A stretch of 64,000 nucleotides of DNA. Source: Saccopteryx bilineata. Lineage: Eukaryota > Chordata > Mammalia > Chiroptera > Emballonuridae. The stretch covers positions 203,113,847-203,177,846 of the forward strand of contig NC_089495.1 of the NCBI RefSeq assembly GCF_036850765.1, written 5' to 3'. The notes below the pieces were generated by a model that saw nothing but the letters and a program-made list of their open reading frames with translations, was not told where the DNA came from and ran no database searches. Below, piece by piece: positions 1 through 10,326 of this stretch; the first letter of the stretch is position 1, and each line of letters begins with the position of its first letter. The translations under genes were made by a program, and so were the position numbers.

Positions 1-175
1 GACTAAGATGGCAGCCGGTCCCGAGCCCCGACCACAGCGACTATATCGAGTTGGCGGCCACTGCGCAGGCGCCTCCAGCTCGGTAGCGATTCGCACTACA
101 ATCCCCAGAAGGCCTTGCGCACTGGCCGCCTGCCCCAACTGGTGGTTCCACTAAAATCGGTTTGTTTGCCCCCAG
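1..175. promoter_or_regulatory. CpG-rich promoter edge / possible first exon
   Basis: GC- and CpG-rich DNA unlike the following kilobases. It holds a YY1-like AAGATGGCAGCC (5-16), an NRF1 site TGCGCAGGCGCC (62-73) and a ZNF143/STAF-like ACTACAATCCCCAGAAGG (95-112), the set typical of TATA-less housekeeping promoters. A good + strand splice donor, CCCAG|GTGAGA, follows at 175/176. Two readings remain. By synteny the gene left of AHCY is ITCH, transcribed leftward, so this may be its promoter. Alternatively the donor marks a + strand non-coding first exon, such as a distal AHCY exon or a lncRNA. The window edge prevents a decision. Confidence 0.55.
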
Positions 176-777
176 GTGAGAGGGACTTTTGGACTGTTCC
201 TAGTGCCTCTACACAGCACCTGAGCCTCTAGAGACTTTAGCTGTGGTCCCCAAACCATAGCGTGAATTTAAATCGCCTGAAGTTGTTAAATCTTAGACCG
301 CTGGGCCCTACCCCCAGAGTTTCTCATTCGGCAGCTCTGGAATGGGATCTAATCATTTGCAACCACTGGATTACACCTTAGTCCTTAATAAAGTACACTC
401 CAGAGTTAACATTGACTGGGTTCAAATCCATCTTTTAACAGGGTGCGCTTAGGGAAGATGAAAACAGCTTACACATAATTGGTTCCAACCTGGTAAGTGT
501 TCTAAGAGCTGATCAATAAGCTTCTTCAATTCTCACAGCAAACCTACGAGGGAAGTACCTTCCTTATCCTCACTTTACAAATGCATTAGCCAGCTTGTCT
601 GGCTTCAGAGTCCGTCCTCTTAACCTCCTTCATGGGTTCTCTGGGAGAATGAATAGGCTGTGTGAGTAGGCTTAGAGACACAACCAGGTACTTAGTGACC
701 TTTGTTACTATTGTTTAGCATGTTTCCTCCTAATGAAAATAATCTTTTACCATTTGAAAATCACTCTTTCATAATAC
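176..777. other. Intergenic, mostly unique, with one MIR
   Basis: No gene is seen. A MIR-derived piece lies at about 495-615 (+): it has the ttctcacagcaaacctacga and ctttacaaatg motifs of the MIR core. The rest looks unique. Confidence 0.5.
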
Positions 778-931
778 TTTTTTTTTTTTTTTTTTTTTTT
801 TTTGAGAATGGCAGGGAGAGAAAGACAGGAACGTGGAGCTGCTCCTTTATATGTCCTGACAGGGGAATTCAACCAGCAAGCTCCGTGTTCTGGCGCGACA
901 CTCCAACCAAGGGAGCTATCCGGCCTGATAG
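778..931 (-). mobile_element. Ves-like SINE, type D
   Basis: It starts with a T-rich tail (reverse of the A tail), then a gagagaaagacaggaac block, and ends with a degraded tRNA-like head (gctatccggcctgatagc). It is diverged and therefore fairly old. Confidence 0.8.
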
Positions 932-947
932 CCAAGTAATTTTTATT

Positions 948-1093
948 TTATTTTATTAAAATGTTTATTTTATTGATTTGGAAGAGAGCAGGAGAAAGAC
1001 AGGAACACCTGTTCCTCTGTGCCCTGACCGGAAATCCAACCGGGAACCTTTGCTTTTTGGAACGATGGCAATCCAGCTATCCAGCCAGGGTGC
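948..1093 (-). mobile_element. Ves-like SINE, type D
   Basis: Reverse orientation: tttattttattgatttgg, then gaaagacaggaacacctgtt, then a head ending atccagccagggt. It is the first of three SINEs packed in tandem. Confidence 0.8.
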
Positions 1094-1099
1094 CAAGTA

Positions 1100-1470
1100 C
1101 TTTTTTTTTTTTGTATTTTTCTGAAGCTGGAAACGGGGAGAGACAGACAGACTCCCGCATGCGCCCTACCGGGACCCACCCGGCACGCCCACCAGGGGGT
1201 GATGCTCTGCCCCTCCGGGGCGTCGCTCTGCTGTGACCAGAGCCACTCTAGTGCCTGGGGCAGAGGCCAAGGAGCCATCCCCAGCGCCCGGGCCATCTTT
1301 GCTCCAATGGAGCCTCAGCTGCGGGAGGGGAATAGAGAGACAGAGAGGAAGGAGAGGGGGAGGGGTGGAGAAGCAGATGGGCGCTTCTCCTGTGTGCCCT
1401 GGCCGGGAATCGAACCCGGGACTTCTGCACGCCAGGCCGACGCTCTACCACTGAGCCAACCGGCCAGGGC
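1100..1470 (-). mobile_element. SINE type C
   Basis: A full-length reverse copy. It runs from the T tract through tttctgaagctggaaac and the ggccatctttgctccaatgg body to a tRNA-like head ending gagccaaccggccagggc. Box B (ggaatcgaacccggga in reverse) is intact. Confidence 0.92.
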
Positions 1471-1606
1471 CAAGACATTTATTGATTTGAGAGAGAGAGA
1501 GACAAAAATATCAATCTGTTCCTGTATGTGTCCTGACTGAGGACCAAACCCACAACCTTAGTGTATCTAGACAACACTCTAACCAACTAAGCAACCAGAC
1601 CAGGGC
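1471..1606 (-). mobile_element. Ves-like SINE, type D
   Basis: Reverse copy abutting the type C element: ttattgatttgagagagaga, then cctgtatgtgtcctgactg, then a head ending accagaccagggcc. Confidence 0.85.
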
Positions 1607-1820
1607 CTACTTACTGGATTTTAAAATGCTATTGTGTCTTTATATATGCAGTTTTCACAATAAAAATGTATGTCATAGATACCAATTTCATGACCTAGAA
1701 CAGTTGAATTAGCTAACCACAAAGAGGAACAGCTCTATGGTGAGTCACACCTGTTTCTATGCAGCCCACCTTCTTGGTGACTTCCCGCTGTTATGTAGAT
1801 TTTAAAGATCTACATGAAGT
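1607..1820. other. Intergenic, no feature seen
   Basis: AT-rich apparently unique DNA between SINEs. No gene or recognisable repeat is seen. Confidence 0.4.
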
Positions 1821-2165
1821 CCTTTTTTTTTTTTTTTTTTTTACAGAGACAGAGAGAGAGAGTCAGAGAGAGGGACAGACAGGGATAGACAAGAATGGAG
1901 AGATGAGAAGCATCAATCATTAGTTTTTCGTTGAGCATTGCAACACCTTAGCTGTTCATTGATTGCCTTCTCATACATGCCTTGACCGCGGGCCTTCAGC
2001 AGACCGAGTAACCCCTTGCTCAAGCCAGCAACCTTGGGTCCAAGCTGGTGAGCTTTTGCTCAAACCAGATGAGCCCTCGCTCAATTTGGCGACCTCGGGG
2101 CCTCGAACCTGGGTTCTCTGCATCCCAGTCCGACGCTCTATCCACTGCGCCACCGCCCGGTCAGG
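1821..2165 (-). mobile_element. SINE type B
   Basis: Full-length reverse copy: T tract, acagagacagagag block, gaagcatcaatcattag, ttgctcaa repeats and a head ending caccgcccggtcaggc. Confidence 0.92.
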
Positions 2166-2231
2166 CTAGAAGTCATTTTTATAAAAACCACCGATTTTTA
2201 AAAGTTACTGAACATGGAAATAGCAGTTCTG

Positions 2232-2332
2232 TGCCCTGGCCGGATAGTTCAGTTGGTTAGAGCATCGTCCTGAAGTGCAGAGGTTGCCGCTTTGATCCCT
2301 GGTCAGGGCATGTACAGGAACAGATCAGTGTT

Positions 2333-2368
<36 letters not shown>

Positions 2369-2410
2369 CCTTACTCTCTCACTAAAACCAATAAATATGA
2401 AGAAAAAGAA
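2232..2410 (+). mobile_element. Ves-like SINE, type D
   Basis: Head ccctggccggatagttcagt, Box B gctttgatccctgg, then a long (TC)n tract and an A-rich end. An imperfect TSD, agcagttctgtg (2222-) / agcagttccgtg (about 2412-), brackets it. Confidence 0.9.
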
Positions 2411-2424
2411 AACAGCAGTTCCGT

Positions 2425-3030
2425 GATGTGTGTCTTCCATTCTTATTCCAGAACATTTATTGTAATATAAGTTAAATCAATTTCCTTGATTTCACAAGTA
2501 GAGAAAGACACTAAATGAGCTGGAATTCCAATGATGGCCTTGGACAGGGAGTCACGCCTTTCTGCAGTTGCTCAGGGCCCCCTTTGGCTCAGTCCACTCG
2601 TGCAGCCTTCACAGGGTGGCTACTGCAGTTGGTGGTCTGAGCATGGATGCCCTGTATGGTGGATGCCCCATGTGGTGGGCGCTGCTGTCCTCCCACAGAG
2701 ACAGGGGTTGGTTCAGATTCCATACTGCAAAGCCATCAAAACACACCTTTTTAGAGGCCTTCGGGTTTGAAAAACTGGATTTGGCTGTAGGATCTTTTTA
2801 CACGTTCCAAGTGGCCTTTTGTACAATGAAGTTTAGAATTCAGGAATCAGAGATGTGCTTCCCAGGTTAGCACAAGGTCTCCCAGGTTACCTTTCCAGCT
2901 GCTGACATAGGGAAGCATAGCATGTACTCTCTCCCTTTCTGGCTCTTTCCCTGTACATGTTATTTGTTAAAATAAATTTCCCCCCCTGTTCAAACTGACA
3001 GCTTGCTTAATAAATTCTAGATTATTTTTT
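2425..3030. other. Intergenic, no feature seen
   Basis: Apparently unique sequence. Two short overlapping open frames (2531-2870) have no recognisable similarity and are not called genes. Confidence 0.4.
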
Positions 3031-3046
3031 AAAGATTTTATTTATT

Positions 3047-3500
3047 GCCTAACCAGGCAGTGTCACAGTGGATAGAGCGTAGGACCGGGACGCAGAGGAT
3101 CCAGGTTTGAAACCCCGAGGTCATTGGCTTGAGTGCAGGCTCATCCGGCTTGAGTGCGGGCTCATCGGGCTTGAGCGCAGTCACTGGCTTGAGTGTGGGA
3201 TCATAGACGTGACCCCATAGTTGCTGGCTTGAGCCCAAAGGTCGCTCGCTGGCATGAAGCCCAAGGTCGCTGGCTTGAGCCCAAGGTCACTAGCTTGAGC
3301 CCAAGGTCACTGGCTTGAGCAAGGGGTCACTCGCTCTGCTGCAGCCTCCCTCTCCATCAAGGCACATATGAGAAAGCAATCAATGAACAACTAAGGTGCC
3401 GCAACAAAGACTTGATGCTTCTCATCTCTCTCCCTTCCTGTCTCTCTGTCCCTGTCTGTCCCTCTCTCTGTCTCTCTGCCTGTCTCTGTCACACACAAAA
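3047..3500 (+). mobile_element. SINE type B, long variant
   Basis: Head gcctaaccaggcagtgtcac. The middle carries many tandem copies of gcttgagcccaaggtcg-like units, which make it about 100 bp longer than other copies. The end is (TCTG)n. The TSD aaagattttatttatt occurs at about 3031 and again at about 3501. Confidence 0.92.
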
Positions 3501-3516
3501 AAAGATTTTATTTATT

Positions 3517-3683
3517 GACTGATCTGTGGTGGTGGAATAGATAAAGCGTCAATCTGGAATACTGAGATCGCAGGTTAGAAACCCTGGGCTTGCCCGGTCA
3601 AGGCACATATGGGAGTTGATGCTTCCTGCTCCTCCCCCCGCCCCCGTATCTCTCTGTCTCTCTGTCTAAAATGAATAAATTTA
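3517..3683 (+). mobile_element. SINE type A
   Basis: Head gactgatctgtggtggtgga and Box B-like caggttagaaaccctggg, ending taaaatgaataaattt. It abuts the TSD of the preceding type B element. Confidence 0.88.
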
Positions 3684-3758
3684 AAGATTTTATTAATTTT
3701 ACAGAGAGAGGAGAGAAAGGGGTCGGGGAGCATGAAGTATCAACTCATAGTTGCTTCA

Positions 3759-4138
3759 TTTTATTTAATTTTTTAATTTTTATTTATTTATTTAGTTTTT
3801 ACAGAGACAGAGAGTGAGTCAGAGAGAGGGATAGACAGGGACAGACAGACAGGAACGGAGAGAGATGAGAAGCATCAATCATTAGTTTTTCATTGCGCGT
3901 TGCAACACCTTAGTTGTTCATTGATTGCTTTCTCATATGTGCCTTGACCGCGGGTTTTCAGCAGACCAAGTAAACCCTTGCTGGAGCCAGCGACCTTGGG
4001 TTCAAGCTGGTGGGCTTTTCCTCAAACCAGATGAGCCCGCACTCAAGCCGGTGACCTTGGGGTCTGGAACCCGGGTCTTCTGCATCCCAGTCCAAAGCTC
4101 TATCCACTGTGCCACCACCTGGTCAGGCTATTTTTTAA
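3759..4138 (-). mobile_element. SINE type B
   Basis: Reverse full-length copy nested in the host at 3684-4611. It ends ccaccacctggtcaggc. Confidence 0.9.
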
Positions 4139-4491
4139 TTTTTTAATTTTATTTTTTTACAGAGACAGAGAGTCAAGAGTGAGGGATAGACAGGGACAGA
4201 CAGACAGGAACGGAGAGATGAGAAGCATCAATCATTAGTCTTTCGTTGCGCATTGCAACACCTTAGTTGTTCATTGATTGCTCTCTCATATATGCCTTGA
4301 CCGTGGGCCTTCAGCAGACCGAATAACCCCTTGCTCGAGCCAGCGACCTTGGGTCCAAGCTGGCGAGCTTTTTGCTCAAGCCAGATGAGCCTGCACTCAA
4401 ACCGGCAACCTCAGGGTCTCGAACCTGGGTCCTCCGCATCCCAGTCCAACACTCCATTCACTGCGCCACCGCCTGGTCAGGTTAGTTGCTT
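4139..4491 (-). mobile_element. SINE type B
   Basis: Second reverse copy directly abutting the first, ending caccgcctggtcagg. Both sit inside the same older SINE. Confidence 0.9.
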
Positions 4492-4611
4492 CATTTTAGT
4501 GTTCACTGCTTGCTTGTCATACATGCCTTGACTGGGCAAGTCTAGGGTTTCAACCAGCAACCTCAGCCTTCTAGGTCAATGCTCTATCCACTGTGCTACC
4601 ATAGGCCACGC

Positions 4612-5211
4612 AATAAATTCTAAAATTACAACAAGGAGATGCCATTTTACACCGACCAGAATGGTTATTAAAAAAAAATACTCCAGACATTAACAAAGGT
4701 TGGCAAGAATGTAGAAAAACAGGAAGTCTCATACATTGCTGGTAGGAATCTAAAATGCTACAGCCAATTTGGAAGTTTTTTGGTTTCCTAAAAAGTAAAA
4801 CATAAATTTGTCAAAAGATCTAATAATTCACCTGACCTGTGGTGGCTCAGTGGATAAAGCATGGACTTAGAATGCTGAGGGTGCTGGTTTGAAACCCTGG
4901 GCTGGCCTGGTCAAGGCACATATGGGAGTTGATGCTTCCTGCTCCTCCCCCCTTCTCTCTCTCTCTCCTTTCTCTCTAAAAGAATAAATAAAATCTAAAA
5001 AAAAACAAACCCTAATAATTCCACTTCTACGTATCTACTCAGAAAAAAATAAAAAATATGTCCACCAATGACCTCCATATGAATGTCCACAGCAGCATTA
5101 TTCATAATAGTCAAATCACTTCTCAGTTTTTTGGCTAAGATCAACTGCAGTATTCAAAATAGTCAAAAAGTGAAAAACAAAAGACAAAACATAACAAAAA
5201 CCTCAAAAGTC
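4612..5211 (+). mobile_element. Old L1 fragment (3' part of ORF2), split by a SINE
   Basis: The DNA shows the decayed 3' ORF2 signature of L1: aaggttggcaagaatgtag, cattgctggtaggaat, ttccacttctacgtatctac and agcagcattattcataatag. Stops and indels rule out coding. A type A SINE interrupts it at 4831-5010. Confidence 0.82.
4831..5010 (+). mobile_element. SINE type A
   Basis: Head cctgacctgtggtggctcag. The TSD ctaataattc is at 4820-4829 and 5012-5021, proving insertion into the L1 fragment. Confidence 0.93.
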
Positions 5212-5213
5212 TG

Positions 5214-5373
5214 CTGTCGGTGGTTAGCTCAGTTGGTTGGAATACCCTCTGACATGCCGAGGTTGTGGGTGCAATCCCAGTCAGGACACACACAAGAATT
5301 AACCAATGAATGCATAAATAAGTGGACCAACAAACCTGTATCTCTCTATCTCTCTCTCCAAAAATAAATAATA
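5214..5373 (+). mobile_element. Ves-like SINE, type D
   Basis: Head ctgtcggtggttagctcagt, then gaattaaccaatgaatgcat and a (TC)n tract ending aaaaataaataatag. Confidence 0.9.
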
Positions 5374-5865
5374 GCACTGGCTGGAGAGCTTGGTTGGTTA
5401 GAGCAGTGGTCCCCAACCCCCGGGCCGCGGACCGGTACCGGTCTGTGGGCCATTTGGTACCGGTCTGCAGAGGAAGAATAAATAATTTACATTATTTTTG
5501 TTTTATTTATATTTAAGTCTGAACAATGTTTTATTTTTAAAAAATGACCAGATTCCCTCTGTTACATCCCTCTAAGACTCACTCTTGACGCTTGTCTCAG
5601 TCACGTGATACATTTATCTGTCCCACCCTAAAGGCCAGTCCGTGAAAATATTTTGTGACATTAAACCGGTCTGTGGCCCAAAAAAGGTTGGGGACCACTG
5701 GGATAGAGCATCATTCCAAAGCACAGAGGTTGCTGGTTCAATCCCTGGTCAGGGCATATTAAAAGGATAAAAAATAAAATAAAAAAAAAAGAACAGATCA
5801 ATGTTTCTGTCTCTCTTTCTTCCTTCCTCTCTTCTAAAACCAATCAATAAATAAAAAAAGAAAAG
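5374..5865 (+). mobile_element. Ves-like SINE, type D, split by a hAT element
   Basis: 5374-5403 carries the start of the tRNA-like head (ggcttggttggttagag is implied across the break). 5709-5865 carries the rest, with Box B ctggttcaatccctgg and tail accaatcaataaataaa. The hAT element sits exactly within the A-box side of the head. Confidence 0.88.
5404..5700 (+). mobile_element. Non-autonomous hAT element with 8-bp TSD
   Basis: 297 bp. Terminal inverted repeats are cagtggtccccaacc and ggttggggaccactg, flanked by ggttagag (5396-5403) and ggatagag (5701-5708), a 7/8 match. The interior has repeated accggtctg motifs and no coding capacity. The 8-bp TSD and CAG...CTG ends identify the hAT superfamily. 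A transposase would have to be supplied from elsewhere. Confidence 0.9.
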
Positions 5866-5922
5866 AAAAACAGAATTTTAAAAACTAACTGAATTGTTAA
5901 GGTAAAAAAAGTGATTGAAGGC

Positions 5923-6480
5923 CCTGGCTGGTTAGCTTAGTCAATCAGAGTGTTCTGAAATGCCAAGATTGTAGGGTTTTTTGTTTTTTTTTTTACAGAG
6001 ACAGAGAGAGAGTCAGAGGGATAGACAGGGACAGGCAGACAGGAATGGAGACAGATGAGAAGCATTAATCATTAGTTTTTCGTTGCACGTTGAGACTTCT
6101 TAGTTGTTCATTGATTGCTTTCTCATATGTGCCTTGACCATGGGCCTTCAGCAGACCAAGTAACCCCTTGCTGGAGCCAGCGACCCTGGGTCCAAGCTGG
6201 TGAGTTTTTGCTCAAGCCAGATGAGCCTGCGCTCAAGCTGGCGACCTCAGGGTCTCGAACCTGGGTCCTTCTACATCCCAGTCCAATGTTCTATCCACTG
6301 CGCCACCACCTGGTCAGGCAAGATTGTAGGTTTTATCTCCTGTGAGGGCACACTTAGAAGCAACCAATCAATGTACAACTAAGTGGATAACTAAATGCTT
6401 CTCTCTCCTCTCTTTCTCTCCCCCTCCCTCTCTCTCTCTCTCTCTCTAAAGTCAATCAATCAAAAAACAGCAATTGACCT
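5923..6480 (+). mobile_element. Ves-like SINE, type D, split by a type B SINE
   Basis: The left part, 5923-5974, has head ggccctggctggttagctta. The right part, about 6320-6480, ends with a (TC)n tract and aaagtcaatcaatcaaaaaa. The repeated aagattgtagg marks the break. Confidence 0.88.
5977..6318 (-). mobile_element. SINE type B
   Basis: Reverse full-length copy ending caccacctggtcaggc. The TSD aagattgtagg is at 5966-5976 and 6320-6330, inside an older type D SINE. Confidence 0.92.
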
Positions 6481-6767
6481 AAAGAAAAATGTCCAGCCAA
6501 ACCATTAAGATAGGATGTGGACAAATGTTGCTGGGCGGCCACCCAGGGCCATCCATTAGGGTGGCTGACCTGAGTCTGCTTGCCTGGTGCCTCCATGCCT
6601 TGTTCTGCCTTGCCTGGGCAAGGACAGAGGCTGGGCCCCTGGACCCTGAGCCTTCCAGCCACTGCCCAGCGCAATAGATGTAGAAGGAGCTGTCAGGTAC
6701 TTGTGACCGCTGCCTGGGAAGGTAAGAATGGGCTCATGCCAAACACAGAGCTCCCAGGCGGCCTCAC
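6481..6767. other. Intergenic, no feature seen
   Basis: GC-richer apparently unique sequence with open frames on both strands, but without recognisable protein similarity. Confidence 0.4.
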
Positions 6768-6891
6768 AGTCCAGCCCAGTTGGAGCATCATCTCGATATG
6801 CAAAGGTTGTGGGTTGGATCCCCAGTCAGGGCACAAACAGGAACAGACTGATGTTTCTCTCTCTTCCTAAAATCAATCAATAAATTTAAAA
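6768..6891 (+). mobile_element. Ves-like SINE, type D, 5'-truncated
   Basis: It begins inside the head (cagttggagcatcatctcga), has Box B gggttggatccccag and ends aaatcaatcaataaattt. Confidence 0.85.
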
Positions 6892-7009
6892 AGAAATAAA
6901 ATACTGTTTTCCATCACAGTTAGTTGAATCCATGGATGTGAAACTTCTAGTTGAGAAGAGCCATCAGTATATTTATTGAAAAAAATCCAGGTATAAGTGG
7001 ATCTGTGCT

Positions 7010-7313
7010 GCCTGACCAGGCAGTGGTGCAGTGGATAGAGCGTCGGATTAGGATACGGAGGACCCAGGTTCAAGACCCCGAGGTCACCAGCTTGAACACA
7101 GGCTCATCTGGTTTGAGCAAGGCTCACCAGCTTGAGCCCAAGGTTGCCAGCTTGAGCAAGGGGTCACTCGCTCTGCTGTAGCCCCATGGTCAAGGCACAT
7201 ATGAGAAAGCAATCAATGAACAACTAAGGTATCGCAATGAAGAATTGATGCTTCTCATCTCTCTCCCTTCCTGTCTGTCCCTATCTGTCCCTCTCTCTGT
7301 CTCTCTCTCTCTG

Positions 7314-7360
<47 letters not shown>
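7010..7360 (+). mobile_element. SINE type B with (CA)n tail
   Basis: Head gcctgaccaggcagtggtgc. The body ends in (TCTG)n and then a (CA)n microsatellite at 7315-7360. The TSD aagtggatctgtgctg / aagtggacatgtgctg is a 14/16 match. Confidence 0.92.
7315..7360. repeat. (CA)n microsatellite
   Basis: About 23 CA units grown from the tail of the type B SINE. Likely length-polymorphic. Confidence 0.97.
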
Positions 7361-7364
<4 letters not shown>

Positions 7365-7375
7365 GTGGACATGTG

Positions 7376-8146
7376 CTGTTTGGACCTGTGTTGTTCAAAG
7401 GTCAACTGCAGTTTATTATTTCCATTTAACAAAGCTGTCATACCGTCTAAGTTCCTGTTCTTCCCCAATAACCCCGAGGCAAAATTCACTATCTCAGTTA
7501 GGTAGATGAGGAAATGGTGCTCACCAGGTTGAGTGACTTGACAAAGGGTAAATCAGTAGCGTAGTTAAAATTTAAACTCAGAGGTAGATTAAGGAGGAAA
7601 GCAATCCTTAGCAGGGTAGCTGCCAGGGGTAAGGAAACATCCCTGCAAAGTGCTGAGTCAAAGCAAATTCCATTGCCAGGGCATCCTAGCGATGTACATC
7701 TTGGGCAGTGGCAAGATGACGTGGATACCCTGCACTTTGCGTGCCAGACATTAAAGAATTACTGTATATAGAACAGGGCAAGATGGATGGGGTACTGGTA
7801 TGTGACTCGTCCCAGACAGGGCAAAACTCCCTTACTCTGCAGAGCAGTGCTCTTGGCCAAGAACCAGCACACCGTGGAACAGAAGGGAGGGGCCATCAGT
7901 CTCTGAAGGGACTTACGGGAAACAATTTCTGGGCTGTCTGGCAGTGTCACCTCATGAACAGTCTCTCCTCCACAGACTTCTACCTTGGGAGAAAGAATGC
8001 AACTGCACAGTTAGAGCTGAACTGCAGGGAAAAATGAAGATACTGGATGTTGTTTCTTCATCCTCCCTCCCAGCCCTTACCACACATGGTACTTAACCTC
8101 TGCTCTCAGCTAATGAGGATCGTAAAATAATACGGCAATGCTGGCT
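7376..8146. other. Intergenic, no gene seen
   Basis: Apparently unique sequence. The short frames at 7741-8037 and 7759-7950 overlap on opposite strands and match no family known to me. Confidence 0.4.
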
Positions 8147-8280
8147 CCCATCAGCAAGCGTTTGCTATGAACTGAACCCTTTCCAAACATCATCCAACTG
8201 AATCCTCGCTATGATCCTACGAAGGAGGTACTATCATCATCTCATTTTAAAGATGAGAAAGGGGAGGCAAAGAGAGACTG
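8147..8280 (+). mobile_element. MIR fragment
   Basis: MIR core order: aaacatcatccaactgaatc, then gaaggaggtactatcatcat, then ttaaagatgagaaa. Ancient mammalian tRNA-SINE. Confidence 0.75.
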
Positions 8281-8690
8281 TATTCATTATCTACCGCTCT
8301 CTAACAAATTACGGACTTTACAACTATAATAAACATCTATTGTCTCACACATTTTCTGTGGGTCAGGAACTTAAGACCAGATTACCCAAGTGATTCTGAC
8401 CTGGGGCATCTCAGGAGGTCCCCGCCAAGATGTCAACGAGGTTGCAGTCATCTTAAAAGCTTGACTAGGGCTGCAGGTTCTAATTCCAAGGTGGCCCATG
8501 CACATGGCTGGCAAATGATTTGGCAGTTGATGAGGAAGGAGGTCAAGAGGTTGTTACTCACCACGTGTATGTCTCCATGGTGTTTCATGAGTATGTGGAT
8601 GGAAAACTGCCACACACTAACCCTGACAAGCTCAGGGAAGGCCTGCATGGCAGGCCTTACAAGCTCAGAGACCTAAAGTCACCACATGCG
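8281..8690. mobile_element. Ancient interspersed repeat, family not assigned
   Basis: Motifs such as ttatctaccgctctctaaca, gtctcacacattttctgtgg and gcttgactagggctgcaggt belong to a repeat I know from many mammals but cannot name safely. Its far end (gggccatcttagaggctagc, to about 11096) seems to lie beyond several SINE insertions. Confidence 0.5.
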
Positions 8691-8863
8691 ATGGTTTGAA
8701 ATGAAAACTTCCTAACTAAAAGTGGGTCGTGGAGGTTAGTCCTGTCGTAGGTCACTATCTTCCCTGACAAAGGTCAATCTTTACTTTAACTGAGCCTGTC
8801 TATGTCTTTTTGCATCAGTAACATTTGCAATATCAGGGTAATTTCCTTTAATTGACCCCTCAG

Positions 8864-9195
8864 CACCTGACCAGGTGGTGGCACAGTGGATAGAACATCG
8901 GACTGGGGTGCAGAGGACACCAAGTTCGAGACCCCAAGGTCACCAGCTTGAGCGCGGGCTCACCTGGTTTGAGCAAAGCTCACCAGCTTGGACCCAAGGT
9001 CGCTGGCTCGAGCAAGGGATTACTTGGTCTGCTGAAGGCCCATGGTCAAGGCGCATATGAGAAAACAATCAATGAACTAAGGTGTCGCAACGAAGAACTA
9101 ATGACTGATGCTTTTCATCTCTCTCCATTCCTGTCTGTCTGTCCCTAACAGTCCCTCTCTCTGACTCTCTCTCTGTCTCTGTAAAAAAAAAAAAA
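8864..9195 (+). mobile_element. SINE type B
   Basis: Head acctgaccaggtggtggcac, ending in an A tract. A perfect TSD gacccctcag lies at 8854-8863 and 9196-9205. Confidence 0.94.
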
Positions 9196-9205
9196 GACCC
9201 CTCAG

Positions 9206-9555
9206 GGCACAATCATTGCACCAAAGCAGTGACCACAGAACCTGTCCTTGCTATTGTTATCCTGTTAATTACTAACTATCCTGTACCCACATTTATCCAA
9301 TCTCAGATATTTCTCTTGCCTCCCTAATCGATCACCAATGGATTTTGTGTAACCTCCATGTCTTCTTTGATTTTAATGTATAAAGTAAGGTGCAAAACTG
9401 CCTTTCTCTGGAGCATTTTTTTCAATCTACTGAGATTTTCCTTCCTGGCTATTGTCAGTTTGGCTGAAATAAACTCATTAAAATCTTTACAGGTTTGGAG
9501 GTTCTCGACAAGTGTCTTGACTTACCCTGAGCAAGTGATTCATGAGCAAATTGAA
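9206..9555. other. Intergenic, no feature seen
   Basis: AT-rich, apparently unique DNA. It contains gaaataaactcattaaaatc, which resembles a repeat 3' end, but no family could be assigned. Confidence 0.35.
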
Positions 9556-9728
9556 AGCTCTGGCCGGGTAGCTCAGTGGGTTAAAGCATCATCCCAATAC
9601 GCCAAGGTTGTGGGTTTGATCCCCAGTCAGGGCACATGTAATAATCAACCAATGAACACATAAATAATGGAACAACAAAACAATGTCTCTTTCTCTCTCT
9701 CTCTCTCTCCGTATAAAATGAATAAACT
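9556..9728 (+). mobile_element. Ves-like SINE, type D
   Basis: Head ctctggccgggtagctcagt, Box B gggtttgatccccag, then caaccaatgaacacataaat, (TC)n and aaaatgaataaac. Confidence 0.92.
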
Positions 9729-9734
9729 TCTTTA

Positions 9735-10065
9735 CTTGACCAGGTGGTATAGTACAGTGGATGGAGTGTCGACCTGGGACCCTGAGGACCTAGGTTCAAA
9801 ACCCCAAGGTCGTCAGCTTGAGCCTGGGATCATAGACATGACCCCATAGTTGCTGGCTTGAACCCAAAGGTTGCTGGCTTGAAGCCTAAGGTCGCCGGCG
9901 TGAGCCCAAAGTCACTGGCTTGAGCACGAGGTCACTGGCGCAGCTGGGGGCTCCTTGTCAAGGTACGTATGAGAAGCAATGAACTAAGAGTGCCACAACT
10001 ATGAGCTGGTGCTTCTTACCTCTCTCCCTACCCCCCCTTCCTCTCAAAAAATAAAAAAGTTAAAA
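9735..10065 (+). mobile_element. SINE type B, diverged variant
   Basis: Head ttgaccaggtggtatagtac with a long run of gctggcttgaacccaaagg-like units. Older than most copies by its many differences. Confidence 0.85.
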
Positions 10066-10067
10066 AA

Positions 10068-10318
10068 TATTTTTTTAAAGCAAGAGAGACAGGCAGGAAG
10101 GGAGGCTCCAGTCGAGCCAGTGACCACTTACTCAAGCCAGTGACCATGAGATCATTTTGATGAACCCATGCTCAAGCTGGCAACCCTGCACTCAAGCCGG
10201 ATGAACCTACTCTCAATCCAGAGACCTTGGGGTTTGGAACCTGGGTCCTCAGCATCCTGGGTCCTCAGACATACACATAGGTTGACGCTCTATCCATTAC
10301 GGCACCAACAGTCAGTCT
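10068..10318 (-). mobile_element. SINE type B-like, diverged and partial
   Basis: Reverse copy: gcaagagagacaggcaggaa, then ctcaagccagtgaccatgag units, ending in a damaged head (ggcaccaacagtcagtct). Confidence 0.75.
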
Positions 10319-10326
10319 AAAATCAA

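Larger units (their letters stand above)
3684..4611 (-). mobile_element. Type A-like SINE (reverse) split by two type B insertions
   Basis: The left part (3684-3758) ends agttgcttcatttta. The right part (about 4492-4611) resumes with ttagttgcttcattttagt and runs to a head ending ctaccataggccacgc. The repeated gttgcttcatttta is the TSD of the insertion between them. Confidence 0.8.

Noticed and set aside
3110..3340. Regularly spaced short repeats resembling a CRISPR array
   Set aside because: The gcttgagcccaaggtc units are the internal repeats of a type B SINE, present in dozens of copies, in a mammalian genome.
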